Positions 18,460 to 25,847 of a stretch of DNA of 54,332 bases are shown one piece after another. The DNA lies in contig JANTGH010000005.1 of NCBI GenBank assembly GCA_024763055.1, forward strand, positions 1 through 54,332, given 5' to 3'. The translations under genes and the position numbers were made by a program. The stretch's first letter is position 1; every line of letters begins with the position of its first letter. The notes below the pieces were generated by a model, which was given only the letters and a program-made list of their open reading frames with translations, made no database searches and was not told the origin of the DNA. The stretch is from Desulfobulbaceae bacterium (GTDB taxonomy: Bacteria > Desulfobacterota > Desulfobulbia > Desulfobulbales > Desulfobulbaceae).

Positions 18460-18661
18460 GGTGTTATGGACGATTTACCGGTGGGTTAAATCCTTGACAG
18501 AAATAATGCGAACAGGTATAAACCCAATTCAAACTGAATGAACCTTCATACAGTACGGCTTCGGTTGAGGTGTATGGGGTATGGGTACATTACAGGGGGG
18601 TAACAGTGGATTGAGTGCCCCTGTATGTTATTAAGGTTCCGGAGCATTCCGGTGTTATGGA
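18460..18661 (+). repeat. Pair of 11-base direct repeats flanking the symporter promoter
   Basis: GGTGTTATGGA occurs at 18460-18470 and again at 18651-18661, 191 bases apart. One copy lies upstream of the -35 box and one lies in the leader close to the DUF4212 gene. They may be paired regulator half-sites; chance cannot be excluded. Confidence 0.4.
18494..18522 (+). promoter_or_regulatory. Sigma-70 promoter of the DUF4212-SSS symporter operon
   Basis: TTGACA (18494-18499), a 17-base spacer and TATAAA (18517-18522) give a near-perfect housekeeping promoter. Transcription would begin near 18529, leaving an untranslated leader of about 190 bases before the first symporter gene. Confidence 0.8.
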
Positions 18662-18672
18662 ACGGAACGTCA
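18540..18672 (+). promoter_or_regulatory. Candidate structured leader RNA with two alternative stems
   Basis: The leader of the symporter transcript can fold in two exclusive ways. In one, GAACCTT (18540-18546) plus CATACAG (18547-18553) pair with CTGTATG (18621-18627) and AAGGTTC (18633-18639). In the other, CATTACAGGGG (18588-18598) pairs with CCCCTGTATG (18618-18627), using the same CTGTATG. A third stem, GTTCCG/CGGAAC, follows at about 18637-18668 before the ribosome binding site. Alternative pairing of this sort is typical of riboswitches and attenuators. I do not recognise a named riboswitch class. Confidence 0.5.
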
Positions 18673-18721
18673 TCTGGTTAGTTTTTCCAATATACCAAGT
18701 ATCAAGAAAGAGGAGGAGTAT

Positions 18722-18976
18722 ATGAGTGATAAATCGGAGTACTGGAGGGCGAATATCCGGCTGGTTATCGGATGTTTGATCGTCTGGTTTATTGTTTCGT
18801 ACGGCTGTGGCATTTTATTGGCCCCGGCATTAAACAGCATTCACATTCTGGGCGGTTATCCGCTCGGGTTCTGGTTTGCTCAGCAGGGATCTATTTATAC
18901 CTTTGTCGTGCTCATCTTTTTCTACGCCTGGCGTATGAATCAGCTTGACCGAAAATTTGGCGTCCAGGAAGATTAG
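18722..18976 (+). CDS. DUF4212 small subunit of a sodium:solute symporter
   Basis: An 84-aa inner-membrane protein with two transmembrane helices (about 14-36 and 55-72). It carries the family hallmarks YWRANIRLVIGCLIVWFIVSYGCGILLAPAL, GYPLGFWFAQQGSIYTFVVLIFFYAWRMNQLDRKFG. This family always precedes an SSS symporter and is considered its small subunit. The start ATG follows GAGGAGGAGTAT. The large subunit begins 11 bases after its stop. Probable transport of acetate or another short organic acid with sodium is inferred from the acs neighbourhood. Confidence 0.93.
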   Translation: MSDKSEYWRANIRLVIGCLIVWFIVSYGCGILLAPALNSIHILGGYPLGFWFAQQGSIYTFVVLIFFYAWRMNQLDRKFGVQED

Positions 18977-18987
18977 GAGGGAAATTG

Positions 18988-20730
18988 ATGAGTCTTCAAT
19001 TAATGACATATCTTGTTGTCGGGGCAACCTTTGCCCTCTATATTTTTATTGCGATCAAGGCCAAAGCCGCTACAACCGGTGAGTTTTATGTGGCCGGCAA
19101 GGGTGTTCACCCTGTGCTCAATGGTATGGCGACCGGTGCTGACTGGATGAGCGCGGCATCGTTTATTTCCATGGCCGGTCTTATTGCCTTTAAGGGCTAT
19201 GATGCCTCTGTTTTTCTTATGGGCTGGACGGGCGGTTACTGTCTGCTGGCCATGCTGCTGGCGCCGTACTTACGTAAATACGGCAAATTTACTGTGCCCG
19301 AGTTTATCGGTGACCGGTATTATTCCAATATTGCCCGGGTGGTGGCGGTTATCTGTCTGATTACCGCATCATTAACCTATGTTATCGGCCAGATGAAGGG
19401 TATCGGTGTTGCCTTTTCCCGTTTTCTGGAGCTTCCCTTTGAAATGGGACTGCTTGTCGGTATGATTATCGTGTTTATTTACGCGGTTATGGGTGGGATG
19501 AAAGGCGTTACCTATACCCAGATTGCCCAGTACTGTGTATTGATTTTCGCCTATACCGTCCCGGCTATCTTTATCTCTCTGCACCTGACCGGCACCGCCA
19601 TTCCACAGCTTGGTTTAGGGGCGCATATGGGAGGTGATGCAAATAATATGTTCCTGTTAGACAAGCTGGACAAGACGCTTGTTGATCTCGGATTTCACGA
19701 GTATACCCTGCAAAAGGGTAATACCTTGAATATCTTTTTGTATACCCTGTCTCTGATGATCGGTACTGCCGGTCTGCCCCATGTAATCACCCGGTTTTTT
19801 ACCGTGCCCAAGGTAAAGGATGCCCGTTCTTCCGTTGGCTGGTCGTTGGTTTTTATTGCGATTTTGTACACCACGGCTCCCGCGGTCGGCGCCATGGCCC
19901 GGTTGAACTTGATGGAAACCATTCATCCCACCAGCGGTGACCAGGCTGGTCAGTGGCTTAAATATGAGGAGCGGCCTTCCTGGTTCAAGAACTGGGAGAA
20001 AACCGGACTGCTGAAGTTTGAAGACAAGAACGGCGACGGCCGGATTCAGTATGTGGGCAAGGGAAATAAGGAATTTAAGAATGAGATGGTCAAGGTAGAC
20101 CGGGATATCATGGTTCTGGCCAATCCGGAAATCGCCAAGCTGCCCAACTGGGTTATTGCTCTGGTTGCAGCCGGTGGTATCGCTGCGGCTCTGTCCACGG
20201 CTGCCGGCCTGTTACTTGCTATTTCCTCGTCCATTTCCCATGACCTGCTTAAAGGTATTATCGCCCCGAATATGACGGACAAAGGGGAATTGCTTGCCAG
20301 CCGAATTGCCATGGCTGGTTCGATCTGTGTTGCCGGTTATTTCGGGCTCCATCCTCCGGGATTTGCCGCTCAGGTTGTTGCCCTGGCCTTCGGCCTGGCT
20401 GCTTCTTCGATCTTTCCGGCCTTGATGATGGGTATCTTTGTGAAACGGATCAATAATATCGGCGCAGTTCTCGGCATGCTTTCCGGTCTGGGAATTACGC
20501 TGGTCTATATCTTCTGGTTTAAAGGTTGGTTTTTTGTGCCCGGCACAGCTATGGCACCCAACAATGCCGCTCACTGGTTTTTAGGAATTGCGCCCGAGGC
20601 CTTTGGCGCAGTCGGCGCGATGGTGAACTTTGCTGTTGCCTACGTTGTATCCGGCATTACTCCGGCGCCTCCCGAGCATATTCAACATCTTGTTGAAGAT
20701 ATCCGGGTTCCCGGGGTAGTAAGAAGGTAA
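18988..20730 (+). CDS. Sodium:solute symporter, large subunit (SSS family, acetate/pyruvate type)
   Basis: A 580-aa secondary transporter with about 13 membrane helices. Family motifs include GEFYVAGKGVHPVLNGMATGADWMSAASFI in the first helices, AVMGGMKGVTYTQIAQY, and GLAASSIFPALMMGIF near the end. Between helices, at about residues 315-375, is a hydrophilic insert containing DKNGDGRIQY, which looks like an EF-hand calcium-binding loop without the final Glu. I use ATG 18988, 6 bases after AGGAGGG, instead of the TTG at 18985. It forms a two-gene operon with the DUF4212 gene and ends at a strong terminator. The substrate is probably acetate given acs upstream, but that is inference. Confidence 0.92.
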   Translation: MSLQLMTYLVVGATFALYIFIAIKAKAATTGEFYVAGKGVHPVLNGMATGADWMSAASFISMAGLIAFKGYDASVFLMGWTGGYCLLAMLLAPYLRKYGKFTVPEFIGDRYYSNIARVVAVICLITASLTYVIGQMKGIGVAFSRFLELPFEMGLLVGMIIVFIYAVMGGMKGVTYTQIAQYCVLIFAYTVPAIFISLHLTGTAIPQLGLGAHMGGDANNMFLLDKLDKTLVDLGFHEYTLQKGNTLNIFLYTLSLMIGTAGLPHVITRFFTVPKVKDARSSVGWSLVFIAILYTTAPAVGAMARLNLMETIHPTSGDQAGQWLKYEERPSWFKNWEKTGLLKFEDKNGDGRIQYVGKGNKEFKNEMVKVDRDIMVLANPEIAKLPNWVIALVAAGGIAAALSTAAGLLLAISSSISHDLLKGIIAPNMTDKGELLASRIAMAGSICVAGYFGLHPPGFAAQVVALAFGLAASSIFPALMMGIFVKRINNIGAVLGMLSGLGITLVYIFWFKGWFFVPGTAMAPNNAAHWFLGIAPEAFGAVGAMVNFAVAYVVSGITPAPPEHIQHLVEDIRVPGVVRR

Positions 20731-20782
20731 TTTAATGTAACTTCCGGTTAAGGAACTGCCGGTAGAACAGTACATGTGTCAA

Positions 20783-20822
20783 AACGGCGCTTCCGTCCTT
20801 GGATGGAAGCGCCGTTTTTTTT
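20783..20822 (+). terminator. Rho-independent terminator after the symporter operon
   Basis: AACGGCGCTTCCGTCC and GGATGGAAGCGCCGTT form a long stem, with the loop and one bulge near TTGG, followed by eight Ts. Confidence 0.9.
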
Positions 20823-20899
20823 AGGGGAGCAAGCTGTTGCAGCTCTCCCTTTTATCTTCTCATATCCCGACTCCTCGCCGCCGTCATGTTGCTTTTCTG

Positions 20900-20928
20900 T
20901 TGCAAAAAACCGTGCCGGCAACTAAATA
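20900..20928 (+). promoter_or_regulatory. Probable sigma-70 promoter of the isochorismatase-family gene
   Basis: TTGCAA (20900-20905), a 17-base spacer and TAAATA (20923-20928) lie 35 bases before the start codon. The upstream terminator means this gene needs its own promoter. The same transcript may continue into alaS. Confidence 0.5.
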
Positions 20929-20963
20929 GCCGGTATCCTGTTCATGTATGGGGAGTGTAAAGT

Positions 20964-21527
20964 ATGAAAAGAGAACCCTTGTTTTTACGTCCACGACAAT
21001 GTTGTCTGTGTGTAGTTGATCCACAGGAGCGGCTCATGGCCCATATCCATCAGGCTGATCGGGTCGTGAAAAATATTGGGCTGATGATTCATCTGGCTGA
21101 GACGTTTTCCCTTCCTGTTCTCTGCTGCACGCAGTATAAAAAGGGAATTGGTCCCATTGTTCCTGAACTTGTCGAACTCCTGAAAGGGGGGCAGTGTCCA
21201 GACAAGTTGGAATTTAATGCGCTGGCTGACAGTGAGGTCGGGTTGAATCTGGACAGGCTGTCTCCTGAAGTTGATACCCTGTTGCTTTGTGGCGTCGAGA
21301 CCCATATCTGTATTTATCAGACAGCGATGGGAGCCTTGCAGGCTGGTTACAAGGTGCGGGTAATTGTTGACTCTGTTTCCTCAAGAACCTCTGAAAATAA
21401 TCGCTTTGGCAGGCAGCGGTTACGTGAAATCGGTGCTGTACTTATGCCCGCGGAAATGATTATTTATGAATTTCTTCAAAAGGCCGGTACTTCTGAATTT
21501 AAGGCTATGCTGCCTTATTTGAAATAG
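20964..21527 (+). CDS. Isochorismatase-family cysteine hydrolase
   Basis: A 187-aa cytoplasmic alpha/beta hydrolase of the YcaC/nicotinamidase-like superfamily. The triad is visible: Asp in CVVDPQERL (residue 19), Lys in PDKLEFNA (about 80) and Cys in LLCGVETHICIYQTA (about 114), preceded by the usual cis-peptide region VET. GGGGAG precedes the ATG. Superfamily members cleave amide or vinyl-ether bonds; this one lacks features to name a substrate. The tail KAGTSEFKAMLPYLK, including the phrase GTSEFK, is typical of the YcaC-like branch. It lies 69 bases before alaS. Confidence 0.88.
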   Translation: MKREPLFLRPRQCCLCVVDPQERLMAHIHQADRVVKNIGLMIHLAETFSLPVLCCTQYKKGIGPIVPELVELLKGGQCPDKLEFNALADSEVGLNLDRLSPEVDTLLLCGVETHICIYQTAMGALQAGYKVRVIVDSVSSRTSENNRFGRQRLREIGAVLMPAEMIIYEFLQKAGTSEFKAMLPYLK

Positions 21528-21596
21528 ATACCCAGGTTTTTTTGGTAGATAGCTATAATTTTGCTCTTTTAATCCATAATTCAAAACGCCAATTCA

Positions 21597-24254
21597 ATGA
21601 AAGGTAACGAAATACGCTCGCGTTTTCTTCAATATTTTGCCGACAAGGGACATGAGATAGTCGAATCTTCCTCTCTTGTGCCCCACGATGACCCCACCCT
21701 GCTTTTTACTAATGCCGGTATGGTGCAGTTTAAAAAGGTGTTTATCGGCGAGGAGAAGCGAGATTATGTCCGCGCCACCACCTCACAGCGTTGCGTGCGT
21801 GCCGGCGGCAAGCATAACGATCTGGAAAATGTCGGTCATACCGCCCGTCATCATACCTTTTTTGAGATGTTAGGTAATTTTTCCTTTGGCGATTATTTCA
21901 AGAAAGATGCCATTGCTTATGCCTGGGAGTTTCTTACCAGAGAGCTGGGGCTGGATCCTGATCAGCTCTGGGTTTCGGTCTATAAAGACGATGATGAGGC
22001 CTATGATTTATGGGAGCAGGTAGAAAATCTGCCCAAGGGACGTATCGTCAGGCTGGGTGAGGCGGATAATTTCTGGGCAATGGGTGATACAGGCCCCTGT
22101 GGTCCCTGTTCTGAGATTCATATCGACCAGGGGCCTGAGCACGGCTGCGATCGGCCGGATTGCGCGGTCGGCTGTGACTGTGATCGTTTTTTGGAACTTT
22201 GGAACCTGGTGTTTATGCAGTTTAACCGGGATGAGTCCGGCAAGCTAACCCCGTTGCCCCGGCCTTCCATTGATACCGGCATGGGGCTTGAGCGGGTGGC
22301 GGCGGTACTGCAGGGAAAATTCAACAATTTTGACTGCGATCTCTTTACACCCCTGATTGATTATATTGTCGAATTGTCCGGAACAAAATATAAGGAAAAT
22401 CCGCGGGATGATGTAGCCATGCGGGTCATTGCCGATCATGCCCGGGCAACCACCTTTCTCGTTGCTGACGGGGTACTTCCTTCCAATGAGGGCCGGGGCT
22501 ATGTCCTGCGCCGGATAATGCGCAGGGCGATTCGCTTTGGCCGTAGCCTTGGCCTGGAATCTTTTTATCCAGGGGTCTGCGCACTGGTTATCAACATGAT
22601 GGAGGAGGCCTATCCTCATCTTCGTGATGCCCGCGAACTGTTGGACAAGGTGGTGACCAACGAGGAGTCCCGATTTGGAGAGACCCTGGATAATGGATTG
22701 GCCATGCTTTCAAGGGAGATCAATCGTTTGCGGCAGGTGCAGGGTGATGATGCCTGTATTAATGGTAACTTTATTTTTAAGCTTTACGATACCTATGGGT
22801 TTCCGGTTGATATTGTCCGGGATGTGGCCCTGGAGCAAAAAATAGCCTTTGACGAGGCCGGTTTTAACCAGGCAATGGAGCAGCAGCGGCAGCAATCCCG
22901 TAAGTCCTGGAAGGGTACGGATGTGGACCATCTCGATGCCGGTGTGCTCACTCTCCTTGAACAGGGAAAGCGCTCCGAGTTTATCGGATATACCGGCACA
23001 ACAGGACAGTCAGCGGTTGCGGGAATTATTGATGAGAATGGTGCCCTTGTTAACGAGGCGGAAATCGGTAAACAATATCGTCTGTTCTGTCCGCTTACGC
23101 CGTTTTATGCCGAGTCCGGCGGTCAGATCGGCGACCGGGGAACAATCAGTTGGGAGGGCGGCCGTTTTCAGGTAAAAAACACCAATACTGTTGCTGATGG
23201 TCTTGTGCTGCATGAAGGAGTGGTGCTTGAAGGCACTCTCCAGGTCGGCCGGGAGGTGCAGCTTGCCGTAACCGATAACCTTCGGACGGCAACGGCCCTT
23301 AATCATACCGCAACACATCTTTTACAGGCAGCCATGAAGCAGGTACTGGGCGATCATATCAAGCAGGCCGGCTCCCTGGTGAACGCTGATCGTCTTCGTT
23401 TTGATTTCACCCATTTTTCGCCGGTAACTGCTGAGGAAATTCTGGCCATTGAACAGCTCGTCAATGATGAAATTCGCAGGAATGTCCCGGTGCAGACTGA
23501 TGTCCTTGCCAAAGAGGCGGCAATTGCCGAGGGTGCCACCGCGCTTTTTGGTGAAAAGTACGGTTCAGAAGTAAGAGTAGTTTCCATTGAAGGCTTTTCC
23601 AAAGAACTTTGCGGCGGTACCCATGCCATGGCAACGGGTGATATCGGGCTGTTTAAAATTATTTCTGAAACCGGTATTGCTGCAGGCGTGCGCCGGATAG
23701 AGGCCATCACCGGCTCTACTGCAGTGTCTTATGTGCAGCGGCTTGCAGGTGGGGCTGAGGCGGTTGCCGGTCTGCTGTCCGGGCCTTTTAAGGAGGCCCC
23801 GGCCAGGATAATCGCTTTGTTGAAAAAGCAGAAAGAACTGGAAAAAGAGATTGCCTCACTGGCAGCGTCCCGGGCTTTGTCTGATCTTGATCAACTTTTT
23901 GCAGGCGCCGTTGATATTCATGGTGTCAAGGTTATCGCAGGACAGATTCCGCTTGATTCGGCAAAGACCCTGCGGGAGATAGGAGACAAGGTACGAGACG
24001 CCATGGGGAGCGGTATTGCTGTCCTTGGTGGAGAGATTAACGGCAAGGCGGCTCTGCTGGCCCTGGTGAGTAAAGACCTGACGGGTAAAATTAAAGCCGG
24101 GCAACTGGTGGCCGGGGTTGCGGCAATAGTCGGTGGTAAGGGTGGTGGCAGGCCGGATATGGCCCAGGCCGGCGGGAATATGCCTGATAAACTTGGCGAG
24201 GCAATAAAGGCTGTGCCGATCATTGTTGCTGATTTTCTGGGAGTTGCCGCATGA
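21597..24254 (+). CDS. alaS: Alanyl-tRNA synthetase
   Basis: Charges tRNA-Ala with alanine in the cytoplasm. The 885-aa length is normal. The class II catalytic core is at the N-terminus (FTNAGMVQFKKVF, TSQRCVRAGGKHNDLENVG, TFFEMLGNFSFGDYFK). A tRNA-recognition region follows, then the editing domain with the zinc motif HTATH at about 568 and CGGTH at about 672, and the C-Ala dimerisation domain ending GGGRPDMAQAGG. The stop overlaps the start of the ketosynthase gene (ATGA), so alaS and the lipid cluster are translationally coupled or share a transcript. This is unusual for a housekeeping synthetase. Confidence 0.98.
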   Translation: MKGNEIRSRFLQYFADKGHEIVESSSLVPHDDPTLLFTNAGMVQFKKVFIGEEKRDYVRATTSQRCVRAGGKHNDLENVGHTARHHTFFEMLGNFSFGDYFKKDAIAYAWEFLTRELGLDPDQLWVSVYKDDDEAYDLWEQVENLPKGRIVRLGEADNFWAMGDTGPCGPCSEIHIDQGPEHGCDRPDCAVGCDCDRFLELWNLVFMQFNRDESGKLTPLPRPSIDTGMGLERVAAVLQGKFNNFDCDLFTPLIDYIVELSGTKYKENPRDDVAMRVIADHARATTFLVADGVLPSNEGRGYVLRRIMRRAIRFGRSLGLESFYPGVCALVINMMEEAYPHLRDARELLDKVVTNEESRFGETLDNGLAMLSREINRLRQVQGDDACINGNFIFKLYDTYGFPVDIVRDVALEQKIAFDEAGFNQAMEQQRQQSRKSWKGTDVDHLDAGVLTLLEQGKRSEFIGYTGTTGQSAVAGIIDENGALVNEAEIGKQYRLFCPLTPFYAESGGQIGDRGTISWEGGRFQVKNTNTVADGLVLHEGVVLEGTLQVGREVQLAVTDNLRTATALNHTATHLLQAAMKQVLGDHIKQAGSLVNADRLRFDFTHFSPVTAEEILAIEQLVNDEIRRNVPVQTDVLAKEAAIAEGATALFGEKYGSEVRVVSIEGFSKELCGGTHAMATGDIGLFKIISETGIAAGVRRIEAITGSTAVSYVQRLAGGAEAVAGLLSGPFKEAPARIIALLKKQKELEKEIASLAASRALSDLDQLFAGAVDIHGVKVIAGQIPLDSAKTLREIGDKVRDAMGSGIAVLGGEINGKAALLALVSKDLTGKIKAGQLVAGVAAIVGGKGGGRPDMAQAGGNMPDKLGEAIKAVPIIVADFLGVAA

Positions 24255-25504
24255 GTGATCAGTCTGGGGTGACCCGTTTTGTGATTACCGGCGTAGGCCT
24301 GACCGCACCCGGCGGGGCCAATGACTTGCCCGAGTTCAGGCGTCGTCTGCTGGCAGGTGTCAGCGGTATTTCAACCATTGATCTCAGGTATATGGGTGAG
24401 GTCCCGGCCGGGATATGCAGTTTCCCTGAAACGAAGTATAGAAAGAAGAAGGAAAATAAGCGCGGCACCCGTGCCGGCTGTATCGGAGTTTACTGCGCCG
24501 GAGAGGCTCTGGCCGATGCCGGAATCGATTTTTCCGAGTATGACAGGGCGAAAACCGGCGTCTATATAGGTCTTACCGAGCACGGTACGGTGGAAACCGA
24601 AAACGAGGTCTATAATATCAGTCGGTTTGATTATAATGTGGACTACTGGACCCATCATCATAACCCCCGCACCGTCTTGAACAACCCGGCCGGGGAAATC
24701 ACCATGAACCAGGGGATCACCGGTCCCCATTACTCAATCGGCGCTGCCTGCGCCGCCGGCAATGCCGCTCTTATTCAGGGGTTGCAGATGTTGCAGCTTG
24801 GTGAGGTTGATCTTGCCTTGTGCGGTGGTATTTCGGAGTGTGTCGGCTCGTTTGGCATTTTTGCCAGTTTCAGGGCCCAGGGGGCTTTAGCCGAACATGA
24901 GGATCCAGTCAAGGCCAGTCGACCGCTCGATAAAGATCGTAATGGAATAGTTATATCCGAGGGTGGATCTGTTTTTACCCTTGAACGCCTTGACCGGGCT
25001 CTTAAACGGGGCGCGAAAATATATGGTGAGATTGTCGGTTATGCCATGAATTCCGACGCCAGGGATTTTGTCCTGCCCTATGGGCCCCGACAGAGTGAAT
25101 GTATGCACGCGGCCCTTGACCGGGCAAAAATGAAACCTTCCGACATTACTCTTATCAATACCCATGCCACCGGGACCCGGCAGGGAGATGTGGAAGAATG
25201 CCGGGCTGTTCGGGAGGTTTTTGCCGACTGTCCTGAGACCTATACAAACAATACCAAGTCCCAGATTGGCCATGCCATGGGGGCAGCCGGGGTTCTTGAA
25301 CTTGCGGGTAACCTGCCTTCTTTTACCGATAATATGATTCATCCGACCATTAATCTTGATAATCTCGATCCGGACTGTGAGCTTCCCGGACTGGTGGCAG
25401 GGACTGCCCGGCAAGTGGAATGCGTTGATACGCTTCTCAATAACTCGTTTGGCATGGTTGGGATAAATTCCGTGGTAATCGTTAAGAGATTTGTAGCGAA
25501 GTGA
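24251..25504 (+). CDS. Beta-ketoacyl-ACP synthase (FabF/KAS II-like), first gene of the lipid cluster
   Basis: Condensing enzyme that extends an acyl chain by two carbons using malonyl-ACP. The Cys-His-His triad is intact: Cys167 in GAACAAGNAA, His305 in NTHATGTRQGD and His341 in SQIGHAMGAAG. Length (417 aa) and the C-terminal NNSFGMVGINS are normal for KAS I/II. The segment around GLTEHGTVETENEVYNISRFDYNVDYW is unlike ordinary FabF and may line a specialised substrate channel. No second, Cys-less chain-length-factor partner is present, so it probably acts as a homodimer. It overlaps alaS by 4 bases and precedes a dedicated ACP. Confidence 0.92.
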   Translation: MSDQSGVTRFVITGVGLTAPGGANDLPEFRRRLLAGVSGISTIDLRYMGEVPAGICSFPETKYRKKKENKRGTRAGCIGVYCAGEALADAGIDFSEYDRAKTGVYIGLTEHGTVETENEVYNISRFDYNVDYWTHHHNPRTVLNNPAGEITMNQGITGPHYSIGAACAAGNAALIQGLQMLQLGEVDLALCGGISECVGSFGIFASFRAQGALAEHEDPVKASRPLDKDRNGIVISEGGSVFTLERLDRALKRGAKIYGEIVGYAMNSDARDFVLPYGPRQSECMHAALDRAKMKPSDITLINTHATGTRQGDVEECRAVREVFADCPETYTNNTKSQIGHAMGAAGVLELAGNLPSFTDNMIHPTINLDNLDPDCELPGLVAGTARQVECVDTLLNNSFGMVGINSVVIVKRFVAK

Positions 25505-25595
25505 AGTTTTCTGTGGTACATCTATATAATTTCGTCAAAAAAATGCAGTGTGTTTGATAAAGACTATTTATGTATTTTTCATATAGAGGACAGGT

Positions 25596-25847
25596 ATGAC
25601 CCGGGACGAAATCAAGGATCTTATCCTTGAGATCATAGAAGATATTGACGAGGATGCGGAGTTTGACGGTCTAAATGCCGATTCCCCGCTCCGTGACCAG
25701 CTGGATCTTGATTCCATGGATTTTCTTGACATTGTGATGGAGTTGCGAAAACGGTATAAACTGCAGATTCCTGAAGAGGAGTATCCTGAACTGGCCACCT
25801 TAAACAGCTGCGTCAATTATCTTGAGCCGAAACTGAAAGACGTTTGA
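25596..25847 (+). CDS. Acyl carrier protein
   Basis: An 83-aa acidic carrier holding the growing chain on a phosphopantetheine arm attached to Ser40 in LDLDSMDFLDIV. Helix 1 is LILEIIEDID and the tail is TLNSCVNYLEPKL. GAGGACAGGT precedes the ATG. The DSMD motif replaces the DSL of the housekeeping ACP, a common trait of dedicated or secondary ACPs. In the 91-base gap before it a TATAAT (25525-25530) is visible, but no good -35, so an internal promoter is only possible. Its stop overlaps the start of the first flavoenzyme gene. Confidence 0.92.
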   Translation: MTRDEIKDLILEIIEDIDEDAEFDGLNADSPLRDQLDLDSMDFLDIVMELRKRYKLQIPEEEYPELATLNSCVNYLEPKLKDV

